Origin: Chloroflexota bacterium
Lineage (GTDB): Bacteria; Chloroflexota; Anaerolineae; Anaerolineales; UBA11579
DNA: 64,000 bases
Assembly: GCA_013112575.1 (NCBI GenBank)
Contig: JABFGG010000008.1
Coordinates: 62,001-126,000 of the forward strand
Direction: 5' to 3'
This document shows positions 25,982 through 35,791 of the stretch, piece by piece; the first letter of the stretch is position 1, and each line of letters begins with the position of its first letter. A model generated the notes under the pieces. That model ran no database searches and was not told the origin of the DNA. It saw only the letters and a list, made by a program, of their open reading frames with translations. A program made the translations under genes and the position numbers.

Positions 25982-26578
25982 ATGTCACCACGCCCTGATG
26001 TAAGCGAAGAACGTAAAGAGCAGATCATCGATGCCGCCACCCACGTGTTTGCGCGCTCAGGTTATGCGAAGGCGCGCATGGATGACATTGCTAAAGAAAC
26101 GGGGGTCAGCAAAGGCACGCTCTATTGGTATTTCAAAAACAAAGATGCCATCCTGCTGGCCATCCTCGACAATCTCCTGGACCGGGAACTGGCGGCCATA
26201 CGTAAACTGGAACAGCAACCGGGTTCGGCCAGGGAACAGCTGCTGGCTACTATTGACATAACCATTACCGATTTAAAAAAAATGGAGCCGTTGACCCCGC
26301 TCATGTTCGAATTTTTTTCGTTGGCGAAACGTCATAAGTTGATCCAAAAAGCCATCAAGGAATATTTCCGCAAATATATGGAAGTGCTGAATTCGATCAT
26401 CCAGCGCGGCATGGATCAGGGCGAATTTAAACCAGGCAATCCCCAGGATGTGTCCATTGCCATCGGCGCTATCCTGGAAGGTACATTCTTGTTACGGGTC
26501 TACGACTCGAAGATAGTGAAATTAGAAGAACATATACGATCCAGTGTTGATCTATTGTTGGATGGTTTGTTAGTCTAG
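25982..26578 (+). CDS. TetR-family transcriptional repressor
   Basis: 198 residues from the ATG at 25982 (MSPRPDVSEERKEQ), with a GAGG site 6 bases upstream; an in-frame GTG two codons earlier is less likely. The N-terminal helix-turn-helix is standard: IIDAATHVFARSGYAKARMD, then IAKETGVSKGTLYWYFKNKD. The C-terminal ligand domain is all-helical. It is the first gene of a cluster with two ABC ATPases, two ABC-2 permeases and an HlyD-like protein, so it most likely represses this efflux system until an inducer binds. Confidence 0.95.
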   Translation: MSPRPDVSEERKEQIIDAATHVFARSGYAKARMDDIAKETGVSKGTLYWYFKNKDAILLAILDNLLDRELAAIRKLEQQPGSAREQLLATIDITITDLKKMEPLTPLMFEFFSLAKRHKLIQKAIKEYFRKYMEVLNSIIQRGMDQGEFKPGNPQDVSIAIGAILEGTFLLRVYDSKIVKLEEHIRSSVDLLLDGLLV

Positions 26579-26627
26579 GAGTAAAAGAAGGCATTTTTAT
26601 TCACGATGTGATTGCAGGAGGCAAAAA

Positions 26628-26894
26628 ATGGAAATCTTAATTCTTATCACAGCTATGATTGTCGTCGGCCTGATTATGGGCTGGGTAGCAGGCTTGATCT
26701 GGAAGGACATGCCCCTCAGTACGACCAACGTTTACGTCATTGCTATCGTGACGGCCATCATCACGGGCCTGCTGGATTGGTACGTGATTCCCGCCATGGG
26801 CTTCAGTGACACGCTCAAGATCTTTGGTGTCATCGCCGAGCCCCCCCTGGCAGTACTGGCTGTGCTCTGGATCATTCGCAGGGCCAGATCGTAG
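26628..26894 (+). CDS. Small integral membrane protein in the exporter operon
   Basis: 88 residues with three predicted helices: LILITAMIVVGLIMGWVAGL, VYVIAIVTAIITGLLDWYV and EPPLAVLAVLWIIRRARS. It starts with a short ribosome site (GCAGGAGGC, good Shine-Dalgarno) and lies between the repressor and the first ATPase gene (13-base gap), so it is likely part of the efflux operon. No family recognised; it might be a small accessory subunit of the transporter. Confidence 0.8.
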   Translation: MEILILITAMIVVGLIMGWVAGLIWKDMPLSTTNVYVIAIVTAIITGLLDWYVIPAMGFSDTLKIFGVIAEPPLAVLAVLWIIRRARS

Positions 26895-26907
26895 GAAATC
26901 AGGCTAA

Positions 26908-27840
26908 ATGACTTCGCAGGCAGCCATCGCCCTTTCGTCGCTGACGAAAGAATTTAAGGATAACCGGGCCGTAGATTCCCTGGATATCTCCATTCAGCCA
27001 GGTGAACTATTTGGCCTGGTCGGCCCTGATGGGGCGGGCAAGACCACCACCCTGCGATTGTTGGCCGGGCTGTTGGACATCACAGAGGGTGAGGCCACCA
27101 TTGCCGGATTGGACCTCGCCGCCGAAACCGAGAAGATCAAATCCCATATCGGCTACATGGCGCAGGAATTCAGCATGTATGCTGAACTATCCGTCGAAGA
27201 AAACCTGCTGTTCTTTGCCGAACTCTACGATGTACCTGTGGAACACATCCAGGCTCGTAAAGAACGCCTGCTGGAATTTGCCGGTTTGACCGAGTTCAAA
27301 GAAAGGCGAGCTGCGCATCTTTCCGGTGGCATGCAGAAAAAGCTGGCCCTGGCCTGTACCTTGATCCACGAACCACAGATCCTGCTACTGGACGAACCCA
27401 CCACCGGGGTGGATCCCGTCTCACGCCGCGAATTCTGGAACATCCTCACCGAGTTGCACATCAATGGCACGACCATCATCGTCAGCACACCCTATATGGA
27501 CGAAGCCGACCGCTGCTCTCGGGTGGGCTTGATGTATGCCGGTCGCCTGATCGTGTGTGCCTCTCCCCAGGAGATTCGGCAACGCGTCGAGGGTGAAATG
27601 ATCGAGTTGCGGCCCGAAGACTGGCAATCAGCGCGTGTCCTGGTAGCAGAACTGCCTGGAGTGCTCGAAGTCCAAAATTACGGCGAACGTTTACATCTGC
27701 TGGTTGACTCTGCTGAGAAACGCCTGCCAGAGATCGAGACGGTACTGCGCTCAAAAAAGGCTTCCTATCGCAGCATCCGCCCCGCACCAACCGGCATGGA
27801 AGAAGCCTTCATCTCACTGATCAAACGGATGGAGGATTGA
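26908..27840 (+). CDS. ABC transporter ATPase (ABC-2 type exporter)
   Basis: 310 residues. Walker A is GPDGAGKTTTLR (Asp in place of the more common Asn), the signature LSGGMQKKLALA, Walker B ILLLDEPTTGVDP, and the switch histidine position holds a substitution (STPYMDEADRC: Pro where His often sits in TTHYMDEAEHC). It powers export through the permease encoded 1 base downstream. The missing switch histidine suggests that this half may be the degenerate partner of the second ATPase, which keeps it. Organisation resembles YbhGFSR-type drug exporters. Confidence 0.94.
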   Translation: MTSQAAIALSSLTKEFKDNRAVDSLDISIQPGELFGLVGPDGAGKTTTLRLLAGLLDITEGEATIAGLDLAAETEKIKSHIGYMAQEFSMYAELSVEENLLFFAELYDVPVEHIQARKERLLEFAGLTEFKERRAAHLSGGMQKKLALACTLIHEPQILLLDEPTTGVDPVSRREFWNILTELHINGTTIIVSTPYMDEADRCSRVGLMYAGRLIVCASPQEIRQRVEGEMIELRPEDWQSARVLVAELPGVLEVQNYGERLHLLVDSAEKRLPEIETVLRSKKASYRSIRPAPTGMEEAFISLIKRMED

Positions 27841-27841
27841 T

Positions 27842-28975
27842 ATGTCGCTGCGTCATTTATGGGCCGTCACCCGCAAAGAGATCCAACATATCATCCGAGA
27901 CCGTTCTACACTGGTGATCGTTTTTCTGACCCCTTTCTTGTTGCTGTTTGTTTTTGCCTATTCACTCACGGTTGAGATCAAGCACGTACCTATCGCCGTC
28001 CTGGATTTCGACCGCAGTGAGACTTCCCGCCAATTCGTGCAGCGCATTACTGCCGGGGATGACCTGGAACTGTATGCCCAGGTTGCGGCCCTCGAAGAGA
28101 TCGAAGACCTACTGTTGCGCGGTAAGATCAAAGCAGCCCTGATCATTCATCCTGACTTCTCGCGCCAGGTTTTGTCCGGCAGCGGTATGCCCATGCAGAT
28201 CATCATCGATGGCACCGAACCGGAGAGTGGGGCTTTTGCCCTCGACAACATGGCCAGCCGGGCAGAAGAATTCATTGAAAATATATTTGCCGACCAACTG
28301 GTAGCCCTCAGTGTGCCTGCTGAGGCGCTTAAACCGATTGATCTACGCATTAGCACCTGGTACAACCCCAGCCTCAAACCACGCGTGGACCTCATTCCGG
28401 GCCTGATCTCCATGGTGTTGGGTTTGCCCGCCCTCTCTGTAGCTCTGACACTGGCCCACGAACGCGAGCATGGCACCCTCGAACAGTTGATGGCCACGCC
28501 CATCGGTCGCACGGAATTGCTCGTTGGCAAGATGCTGCCTTATATCTTCGTGGGCATGATCAACGCCATCATCATTCCCACCTTTGCCATCGTGTGGTTC
28601 CGTATCCCCTTTAATGGCAACTTTTTCCTATTCCTTGGGCTGACGGCCATTTTCCTGTTTGCCATCCTTGCCATGGGCATCATCATTGGTGTTTTTATGC
28701 GCACGCAGGCCGCGGCCCTGGCGGTTTCATTTCTGCTGATCTTTTTCCCGGGCTTCTTCCTCACGGGCATCTTCTTCCCCATCGCCGCCATGCCGGAGAT
28801 CATGCGCCTGGAATCGTTGGGATTGCCGGGAACGCATTATGCCATCATCACGCGTGGCCTGTTCCTCACGGGGGTGGGCCTGGATGTGCTCTGGCCCTAT
28901 AGCGTGATGCTCTTTGGCCTGGGTCTGGCCTTCGTTGGTGTCGCCGCGCTGTTTTTCAAAAAGAAGTTGGGATAG
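27842..28975 (+). CDS. ABC-2 type permease, copy 1
   Basis: 377 residues. N-terminal helix (STLVIVFLTPFLLLFVFAYS), a large extracytoplasmic domain, then five further helices with the family's SVALTLAHEREHGTLEQLMATPI loop, EHGT motif and the FFPGFFLTGIFFPIAAMPE segment. It forms the export channel with the neighbouring permease. It starts 1 base after the ATPase stop and is followed after 2 bases by a related permease of equal length, which probably forms the heterodimer with it. Confidence 0.94.
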   Translation: MSLRHLWAVTRKEIQHIIRDRSTLVIVFLTPFLLLFVFAYSLTVEIKHVPIAVLDFDRSETSRQFVQRITAGDDLELYAQVAALEEIEDLLLRGKIKAALIIHPDFSRQVLSGSGMPMQIIIDGTEPESGAFALDNMASRAEEFIENIFADQLVALSVPAEALKPIDLRISTWYNPSLKPRVDLIPGLISMVLGLPALSVALTLAHEREHGTLEQLMATPIGRTELLVGKMLPYIFVGMINAIIIPTFAIVWFRIPFNGNFFLFLGLTAIFLFAILAMGIIIGVFMRTQAAALAVSFLLIFFPGFFLTGIFFPIAAMPEIMRLESLGLPGTHYAIITRGLFLTGVGLDVLWPYSVMLFGLGLAFVGVAALFFKKKLG

Positions 28976-28977
28976 TC

Positions 28978-30111
28978 ATGCGCAAATCACTGCAACGCAT
29001 CTGGTCGCTTTCTATCAAAGAGTTCATCCACCTGCGCAATGATTGGTGGCTGCCGGCTTTCATGATACTGGGCGGTGTGCTGGAGTTGGTCGCCATCGGC
29101 TGGGCCACCTCTCGACCTATATCCAATTTGCCACTGATGGTGCTTGACCAGGACCGCAGCCCGGCCAGCCGTGAGGTCATTACAGCCCTCGAAAACACCG
29201 GGACCTTTGAGTTAGATAGTTATGTGGGTGACATGCAAAGCATTGAACAGGCCCTTGAATTGGGCCAGATTAATGCAGCCGTGATCATCCCCCCGGACTT
29301 TGGTGGAGAGATCGCTTCCAGCTCAGGCCAGGCCACCCTGGCTGTGATCCTCAATGGGGCCGAAAGTATTCCCGCCACCAGCGCTTTGCGGGCCATTGAA
29401 GGCGTTTCGCGTGAAATGGGACAGGAGATTCTCCTGGAGCGCTTAGGTTCCGGTGATGATGCCCTGGCCGAATTTGAACCCAGCTTGCGCGTCTGGTTCA
29501 ACGAATCGCTCAACGAAGCCCTCTACACCACGCCCGCTGAGGCCGCCCTCATGCTGGAGTTCACCGTGCTGTTATTTGCGGCCCTGTCATTCTCGCGTGA
29601 GCGTGAATTGGGCACGCTGGAACAACTGCTGGTCATGCCCTTCTCCTCCCTTGAGATCATCATCGGTAAATCTATTCCCGTGATGGTCATTGGTTTTGTC
29701 GATTTTCTACTTATGTTAGCCATGGTGCATTTTGTTTTTGATGTGCCCATTCGCGGCTCGTTAGCATTGTTGCTCATTCTGGCCGTGGGCTATTTGATGG
29801 TCGAGTTGGGTAAAGGCCTGGTCATTTCCGTCATCTCCAAAACCCAGCACCAGGCCTTTCTGGTGGTCATGGTCATTGGCATGATGGACTTTATGTTTAC
29901 CGGTTATGCTGTCCCGGTGGAATCTATGCCTGAGTTCATGCAGTCTGTGGCTAACCTGATTCCTGCACATCACTGGCTGGCCATCGTGCGCGGCATCATG
30001 CTCAAGGGCGCCGGGCTGGATGCATTGTGGCCGCATATATTGCTGCTTGCCATCCTGGGCCTGGTGATAGGCACTTTTTCATTGCGCTTTGTGCGCCGGG
30101 CATTGGATTAG
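28978..30111 (+). CDS. ABC-2 type permease, copy 2
   Basis: 377 residues, a diverged paralogue of the previous gene: same extracytoplasmic domain after the first helix, ALSFSRERELGTLEQLLVMPF loop, and FTGYAVPVESMPEF near the C-terminus. Together with copy 1 it likely makes a heterodimeric exporter that works with the HlyD-like lipoprotein. Substrate unknown; small hydrophobic drugs are typical for this family. The next ATPase starts 11 bases downstream with an AGGAG site. Confidence 0.94.
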   Translation: MRKSLQRIWSLSIKEFIHLRNDWWLPAFMILGGVLELVAIGWATSRPISNLPLMVLDQDRSPASREVITALENTGTFELDSYVGDMQSIEQALELGQINAAVIIPPDFGGEIASSSGQATLAVILNGAESIPATSALRAIEGVSREMGQEILLERLGSGDDALAEFEPSLRVWFNESLNEALYTTPAEAALMLEFTVLLFAALSFSRERELGTLEQLLVMPFSSLEIIIGKSIPVMVIGFVDFLLMLAMVHFVFDVPIRGSLALLLILAVGYLMVELGKGLVISVISKTQHQAFLVVMVIGMMDFMFTGYAVPVESMPEFMQSVANLIPAHHWLAIVRGIMLKGAGLDALWPHILLLAILGLVIGTFSLRFVRRALD

Positions 30112-30122
30112 GAGACCAGCAC

Positions 30123-31058
30123 ATGAAATCAAATGGCATTGCTGCACTGGCTCAGGACCTGGTCAAACGCTTCGGTGATTTCACCGCAGTCGCCGGTATG
30201 AATTTTGAAGTCTACCGTGGTGAGATCTTCGGTTTCCTCGGACCCAATGGCTCTGGCAAAACCACCACCATCCGCATGGCGCTGGGGCTGTTGACCCCCA
30301 CATCCGGAAGTGTCGAAGTGCTGGGCGTGCCCGTGGACGGCAACACACATGCTCTCCGCCCGCGCATTGGTTACATGTCCCAGCGTTTTAGCCTCTATAA
30401 CGACCTTTCCGTGCTGCAAAATTTGCAGTTCTATGGCCGTGCCTATGGCTTAAGCAATCATGAGCTCAAAGAGGGCGTGGAAGATGCCCTGGTTCTGGCT
30501 GGCCTGGAAGGGCGCGAAAAGGTAAAAACGCACGAGCTATCCGGGGGCTGGCGGCAGCGCCTGGCTTTGGGTGCTGCCATTCTCCACGAGCCCGAGATCC
30601 TTTTCCTCGACGAACCCACTGCTGGTGTCGATCCGCTCTCGCGACGCGATTTTTGGGACCTGCTTTACGGATTGATCGAGAAGAACATCACGGTCTTCGT
30701 GACCACCCACTACATGGACGAGGCCGAACACTGCCACCGTTTAGCTTTCATCCAAAGCGGCTCACGCATTGTCTACGGCTCCCCGGCAGAGATCAAAGAA
30801 GAAGTCATGCCTGGCCAGGTGCTGGAACTGGCCCCCTCCGACACAGGCAAAACTATTCAAGTCCTGCGTGAAGCCAGTGACAGATTGAAAATCGATGAAG
30901 TTGAACTATACGGTTCCCTGGTGCATGTCTTCGGGCCGCAGATGGAAGACAAGTTGGACGCCATCATCAACACATTGCGTGATGCCGGTCATGACCCCGG
31001 ACAGGCATCTTTGGTTGAACCCTCGCTAGAGGATGTATTCATTGCCAGTATTAAATGA
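30123..31058 (+). CDS. ABC transporter ATPase, second copy
   Basis: 311 residues from the ATG at 30123; an AGGAG site lies 7 bases upstream, and the open frame before it is inside the permease gene. Walker A GPNGSGKTTTIR, signature LSGGWRQRLALG, Walker B ILFLDEPTAGVDP, switch region TTHYMDEAEHC with a normal histidine. It resembles DrrA/YbhF-type ATPases. Having two ATPase genes flanking two permeases suggests an asymmetric exporter. A C-terminal domain of about 80 residues follows the nucleotide-binding part. Confidence 0.94.
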   Translation: MKSNGIAALAQDLVKRFGDFTAVAGMNFEVYRGEIFGFLGPNGSGKTTTIRMALGLLTPTSGSVEVLGVPVDGNTHALRPRIGYMSQRFSLYNDLSVLQNLQFYGRAYGLSNHELKEGVEDALVLAGLEGREKVKTHELSGGWRQRLALGAAILHEPEILFLDEPTAGVDPLSRRDFWDLLYGLIEKNITVFVTTHYMDEAEHCHRLAFIQSGSRIVYGSPAEIKEEVMPGQVLELAPSDTGKTIQVLREASDRLKIDEVELYGSLVHVFGPQMEDKLDAIINTLRDAGHDPGQASLVEPSLEDVFIASIK

Positions 31059-31104
31059 TTGAAATCTCTTTAATTCAGGAACAAGTAAGAATCGGAGGTT
31101 CCTA

Positions 31105-32364
31105 ATGCGAAATCACAGATCTTTTCTAAGCTTATCCATTCTTATGCTATCCCTTCTTTTCATGAGTGCCTGTGGTGGGGGTGGCGATGAAGCCCTCAAG
31201 GCTTCGGGAGTGGTTGAAGTCACCCAGGTCAAACTTGCTTCTGAAATTGGCGGCAAGGTTCTCGAAGTGTTTGTTCAGGAAGGCGACGCTGTGGAAGCCG
31301 GGCAGGAACTGGTGCTTTTTGATGGCGAACTGCTCGCCGTTCAACTTGCCGAGGCGCAGGCCGGATTGACGGTAGCCCAGGCCAGTTACGATCAGCTAGC
31401 GGCCACCAGCGAAATTGAGATCCTGGCTGCCCAGCAAGCCATTGATGACCTTTACAAGCATGCCGACGTGGCCCTGGCGGAAGCCCAGCAAGAGGTAGCC
31501 AATGCGCAGGACCTGGTGCGTGATTCTGAACGCCGCGTCACCAACCTGATCGTGGGCAGTCGCCGCACGGACATCGATACGGCACATGCCAACGTGGTCT
31601 TGCTTGAAGACCAGCTTGAAGATGCCCTGGAAGACTTTGAGGATTATGCGGACAAACCCGAAACCAATCTGACACGCGCCCGCTACCAGCTGGTCTTATC
31701 GAACATCCAACGTACATATGATGACGCTGTGCGTTTGCTCAATAACCTGGAGGGCAATGCCAATGATATTGACATGGCCCTGGCTGAAGCCGACCTAGCC
31801 TTTGCCCAGGCTCTGCTTGGGGTGGCAAAGATCAACCATGAGGAATTGCAGGAAAGTGGTGGCCCGGATCCGGATGACCTGGAAGTTGCCACAGCTCGCC
31901 TGGCAGCGGCAGAAGCCGCTTTGCCGTTAGCCCTCGCCCAGGTAGAAGCGGCACAGGCTGCCGTTGCCCTGCTCGAAGTTCAGCAGGACAAGCTGGTCAT
32001 CACCGCGCCTAGCGATGCTGTCATATTGGATCGTCTGGCAGAACCTGGCGAGATCGTGCTGCCCGGTTCCGCATTGCTCACCATGGCCTCCCTGAATGAG
32101 ATCAACATCACAGTCTACATCCCCGAAGACCGTTACGGGCAGATCAATCTTGGAGATACAGCGCAGTTGACGGTTGACTCCTTCCCTGATGAGGTCTTTA
32201 CCGCTACCGTGACGCGCATCGCCAATCAGGCCGAATACACTCCACGCAACGTGCAAACCGAAGAAGACCGCCGCACCACCGTCTTTGGCATTGAATTAAC
32301 GGTCGAAGACCCGGATGGCAAGCTCAAACCCGGTATGCCAGGTGATGTGGTCTTTGGGAATTAG
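31105..32364 (+). CDS. HlyD-family lipoprotein (membrane fusion protein-like)
   Basis: 419 residues. The N-terminal signal ends in a lipobox (LLFMSAC, lipidated Cys23), so it should be anchored on the outer face of the membrane. Then come the biotinyl-lipoyl-like half (VEVTQVKLASEIGGKVLEVF), a long coiled-coil hairpin of about 190 residues, the second half (VITAPSDAVILDRLAEPGE) and the beta-barrel (TVDSFPDEVFTATVTRIANQ). It completes the exporter by receiving substrate from the permeases. Its presence in a presumably Gram-positive-like monoderm or atypical envelope is notable but common in Chloroflexota. It ends the operon before the terminator at 32403. Confidence 0.93.
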   Translation: MRNHRSFLSLSILMLSLLFMSACGGGGDEALKASGVVEVTQVKLASEIGGKVLEVFVQEGDAVEAGQELVLFDGELLAVQLAEAQAGLTVAQASYDQLAATSEIEILAAQQAIDDLYKHADVALAEAQQEVANAQDLVRDSERRVTNLIVGSRRTDIDTAHANVVLLEDQLEDALEDFEDYADKPETNLTRARYQLVLSNIQRTYDDAVRLLNNLEGNANDIDMALAEADLAFAQALLGVAKINHEELQESGGPDPDDLEVATARLAAAEAALPLALAQVEAAQAAVALLEVQQDKLVITAPSDAVILDRLAEPGEIVLPGSALLTMASLNEINITVYIPEDRYGQINLGDTAQLTVDSFPDEVFTATVTRIANQAEYTPRNVQTEEDRRTTVFGIELTVEDPDGKLKPGMPGDVVFGN

Positions 32365-32402
32365 TTTTTACAGAACCCTACTAGAGACCACAGCACAAAA
32401 TG

Positions 32403-32432
32403 AAAAGGAAGCCCTTTGCGGGGCTTCTTTTT
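32403..32432. terminator. Bidirectional terminator
   Basis: GAAGCCC / GGGCTTC stem with a 6-base loop, preceded by A4 and followed by T5 on the plus strand. It sits between the convergent exporter operon and the AI-2E gene, serving both strands. Confidence 0.85.
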
Positions 32433-32435
32433 CAT

Positions 32436-33512
32436 TCATTCCTCATCCTCCCAGGGGTCGAGTTGGAGAATGCGTCTCACCAGATAATGCCCGAGAATTC
32501 CTCCCGTGCGCATAATGGGCACGATCACTAAAGCAACCAGAATACCCGATAGAGCCAGAGCACCAATCACACCAATGAAAACCATCGCCGGATGCAGTCT
32601 TAATCGCGGCCCCATAATTCGTGGGCGCAGCCAGATATTTTCAAGGGTTTGAATGCCAACAAAAAGAAGAAGGATCAGGATAGCAAACCAGAAGTTGCTC
32701 ATCGGCAGGAAATTTGAACCCTGGAAGAAGGCCACCACGATGGCAATAACAGCCGCTAATGCAGGCCCTAATGAAGGCACGATGTCAAAAAGACCAGCCA
32801 GCAACCCGATCAGGGATGCTCCCGGCAAACCTACTGCAGCCACAGTTACCCCAGTGATGATGCCCACAAATAACATCAATACAAGCTGCCCCCGCAGGTA
32901 AGCCTCCCACACGTCCTTGATGAGCCGGTATAGACGCCGTGCGTCCTGACGGTATGGTCCAGGCACAAGCCCCAGCACCCACCGGCGCAACTGTGCAGAG
33001 TCCTGCAAAAAGTAATACACCGAAACAATGGAGATCAGGACCCACACAAGATTCGTAGATGTAGTTTGCAAAAAGGCGATCACCTGCTGAGGGTTGAGCA
33101 GATCAATGAAGCTGTCCTGGAAATTGACTGGGATCAGATCAGTAGAAAGAGTAAAACCCAAAATACTTGCATCGGCTAAAAAGGCCTCAATACTCTCTTC
33201 CAAGTTCAACAATTCGGTATCGACATTGCCAAAAAGACTGACAGCCAGCGGAGCAATTAGGATAGGGGTAGCAATCAACAATGCTAAAAAGAGCAGATAC
33301 ACGATAACCACAGCGTAGCGCTGAGGTACGCGCATCCGATGGGTCAACAAATTCACCACGGGAGTCAGCACATAGGCGATCAATGCAGAAATCACCAGCG
33401 CGCCTATTAACTCCCTGGCAACGATGATTAGCCAACCGACAAAGATCAATAAGAGGGCCAGCACAAAATAGCGGGTTGGTGCATTCCAATGGTTAGTTTT
33501 CATGTTCCTCAT
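32436..33512 (-). CDS. AI-2E/PerM-family membrane transporter
   Basis: 358 residues with about eight helices: an N-terminal pair (YFVLALLLIFVGWLIIVARE), the central insert domain, and the C-terminal block including LIGLLAGLFDIVPSLGPALA and the conserved RPRIMGPRLRLHPAMVFIG. Family members include the quorum-signal exporter TqsA and Na+/H+ antiporters; substrate cannot be predicted. The start overlaps the upstream gene by 20 bases; the in-frame ATG at 33503 is an equally possible start. It is at the end of the minus-strand operon beginning near 37452. Confidence 0.92.
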   Translation of the reverse strand: MRNMKTNHWNAPTRYFVLALLLIFVGWLIIVARELIGALVISALIAYVLTPVVNLLTHRMRVPQRYAVVIVYLLFLALLIATPILIAPLAVSLFGNVDTELLNLEESIEAFLADASILGFTLSTDLIPVNFQDSFIDLLNPQQVIAFLQTTSTNLVWVLISIVSVYYFLQDSAQLRRWVLGLVPGPYRQDARRLYRLIKDVWEAYLRGQLVLMLFVGIITGVTVAAVGLPGASLIGLLAGLFDIVPSLGPALAAVIAIVVAFFQGSNFLPMSNFWFAILILLLFVGIQTLENIWLRPRIMGPRLRLHPAMVFIGVIGALALSGILVALVIVPIMRTGGILGHYLVRRILQLDPWEDEE

Positions 33513-35790
33513 TCACTCGCATATTGTAAGAAAGAATTACCAGGGTTATTAACGCGATACTACTCAAAATGGCTCCCAATTCAAAAGATAAAGGCTTATA
33601 TTTAAATTCCACCATGTGATTGCCATCAGGGACTATTACTCCACGGAAGAGAAAATCAGCTTGAAAAATCCGCACAGGTTCTCCGTCAACTGTAGCAAAC
33701 CAACCGGGATAGTCAATGTCCCCCAATACTAACCAGCCGGGTTCATCTGAAGAGCACTCAATAGTGACACTGTTTGCCGTCCTACTAACAATGGCAAAAT
33801 CCACCACGACATTTTCTTGTGAACAAGTAGGTACAACTCTTTCAGATTCCACATAAATGTGTTGATCTACAGCCTCTGTAAAAAAAATCTTTTGCAATAA
33901 ATCTTCCTCATCACCAACAGCAGTAGCGCAAGTCACCCAGCGCACACCTTCAGACAAATAACCATCTACATAATTTATACGCTGGTAATCCCCAGAAGTT
34001 TCATCGAAAACCCGCTCAACAGCCATACGGGATAACAATGCCTGATTATCTGGATCTTCGTTTAGAACTTCCATCCAGCGAGCATAACGACTGGGCACCA
34101 GAGGGTCAAAATTATTAGCAGAGGCAACACCAGCCAACATATTCATGTTCGGCAAAAGAACTTCGCCCGCCAGTTCCCAGGGATCTTCATTCTGGAAACT
34201 ATCGAAGCCAAATAAGCGCTCGAACTTAATTTCTTCCTCCGCATCTAAATCCATGAATATGCGCTTTTCACTAACATTAGGAATAGCTGTGGTTTCATAA
34301 GCGTCAAGGTTCACACCAGCATTTAATCCCCATCCCATCAGTAACAAGTCAAATAAAAGTACAGTGCTCACTGCCCACTGCCACCATTTTTGCTTACCCT
34401 CACCTTTCGGCGGGGCGAGCAAGTTGAGTATTCCCACCGCCAGGCCAGTAAAACCCGCCAATGCCAACGCGGAAATAAATGTGGGCCTGATCTCTCCGAG
34501 ATCAACAACGGCTGTAGAGGTTGCCAGCCAGCCCAGTCCTGCACCCAGGGTCACGGCAAAGGCCCCGGCTGCACCCAAGCGCGACCAATATAGAGCGCGG
34601 TTTTCAGGTCGTCTCCACCTCTCAACTCCCATGCCTGCCAAAAGCGACAAGGCGAACACAGCCCAGATCAGATAACGCGCCGGGGCCTGGAACATATCGA
34701 AGGTAGGCACATTGGTGTATAGCCAGGGGAAAATGGGGGTGTTCTTGCCCAGGGCGAATACAAAAGAGATCACGGTGATGATAAATAAAAACCATCCAAG
34801 TGCTCTTTTTTCACTGCCTTTGCCTCGGCGAAGAAGGGCGACAACGGCAAATAAGATCGGCAGCAAACCAATATAAACTGCATCTTCCCAATACGCCCCC
34901 GCCCCCCAATAATCCCCACTGGCAGGTGAACCAAAGAAATTGGGTGCAATCAGGGTAAAAAACCGCCAGGGCCAAAAGGAATAATTAAGAGCAAATTCAA
35001 AATCCACCGCGCTGGCTCGCTGGGATTGCGTGAGGTATTCAGCCGTTGGTATCAGTTGAATGGCTGCCAATAAACCAGCCCATCCACCAGCCAACACAAA
35101 GCGGCCCCAGGTTTTCACTATATGCTGCCAGCTACCCGATCTCCAGGCCCAGAAAGTCATCCAGGCAAAGGCCAGCAAAAATGTGTACCAGGTGGTTTGG
35201 GCATGTCCGGCCAGCAACTGCATGGCCATCAGGATAGTTAGCTTCAATAGGCCCTGTTTGCTGGGTTTTGTAGCTAGCTTATATCCAACCAGCATGATCC
35301 AGGGCAACCAGGCCACCGCATGCGTGATGCTCAGGAAATGGGCACGTGCTACCAAGTATCCCGAGAGTCCCAATGCCAATCCGCTGATTGTGCCAGACAA
35401 TTCATTCATCCCCATTTCTTTGACCAACTTATACATCCCCCAGCCTGCCCCGGCCAAATGCAGTGCCACCATCGGCGCGATGCCCCAGGCCATCAATGGT
35501 ACATCCCCCAATGTATGCAAAATAAAATACACCCAATTTGGTGGGTAAATTAACGCCGATTGGTAGTTAGCCAGCAGCGGCGCCCCCATACCTACCAGCG
35601 GGTTCCACAGCGGTAGTTCACCGGCACGCAGGGTCGTCCAGGCATAGTCCCACCACGGCACGAACTGCAAGATCGGCGTGCCCCAAAACATGGCCCGTCC
35701 CGTGAGATAAACAGGGGACAGCAGCAAAAAAGGCCCCAGGAAAATGAGGCTGCTGGGACGGCGCAAGAAAGCCCCCAAATGCTTCAACAC
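33493..35790 (-). CDS. YfhO-like giant multi-pass membrane protein
   Basis: About 765 residues if started at the GTG at 35790, directly after the nitroreductase stop; the frame is open up to 35910 and the true start is unclear. Around 12 helices with an extracytoplasmic loop WNPLVGMGAPLLANYQSAL, typical of the YfhO/GT-C fold, and a soluble C-terminal beta domain with EPGWLVLGDIDYPGWFATVD followed by a last helix. YfhO proteins glycosylate lipoteichoic acid or related surface polymers using lipid-linked sugars. It is a distant paralogue of the protein at 39739. Function here is inferred only from the fold. Confidence 0.85.
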   Translation of the reverse strand: MLKHLGAFLRRPSSLIFLGPFLLLSPVYLTGRAMFWGTPILQFVPWWDYAWTTLRAGELPLWNPLVGMGAPLLANYQSALIYPPNWVYFILHTLGDVPLMAWGIAPMVALHLAGAGWGMYKLVKEMGMNELSGTISGLALGLSGYLVARAHFLSITHAVAWLPWIMLVGYKLATKPSKQGLLKLTILMAMQLLAGHAQTTWYTFLLAFAWMTFWAWRSGSWQHIVKTWGRFVLAGGWAGLLAAIQLIPTAEYLTQSQRASAVDFEFALNYSFWPWRFFTLIAPNFFGSPASGDYWGAGAYWEDAVYIGLLPILFAVVALLRRGKGSEKRALGWFLFIITVISFVFALGKNTPIFPWLYTNVPTFDMFQAPARYLIWAVFALSLLAGMGVERWRRPENRALYWSRLGAAGAFAVTLGAGLGWLATSTAVVDLGEIRPTFISALALAGFTGLAVGILNLLAPPKGEGKQKWWQWAVSTVLLFDLLLMGWGLNAGVNLDAYETTAIPNVSEKRIFMDLDAEEEIKFERLFGFDSFQNEDPWELAGEVLLPNMNMLAGVASANNFDPLVPSRYARWMEVLNEDPDNQALLSRMAVERVFDETSGDYQRINYVDGYLSEGVRWVTCATAVGDEEDLLQKIFFTEAVDQHIYVESERVVPTCSQENVVVDFAIVSRTANSVTIECSSDEPGWLVLGDIDYPGWFATVDGEPVRIFQADFLFRGVIVPDGNHMVEFKYKPLSFELGAILSSIALITLVILSYNMRVNEEHEN

Positions 35791-35791
35791 G

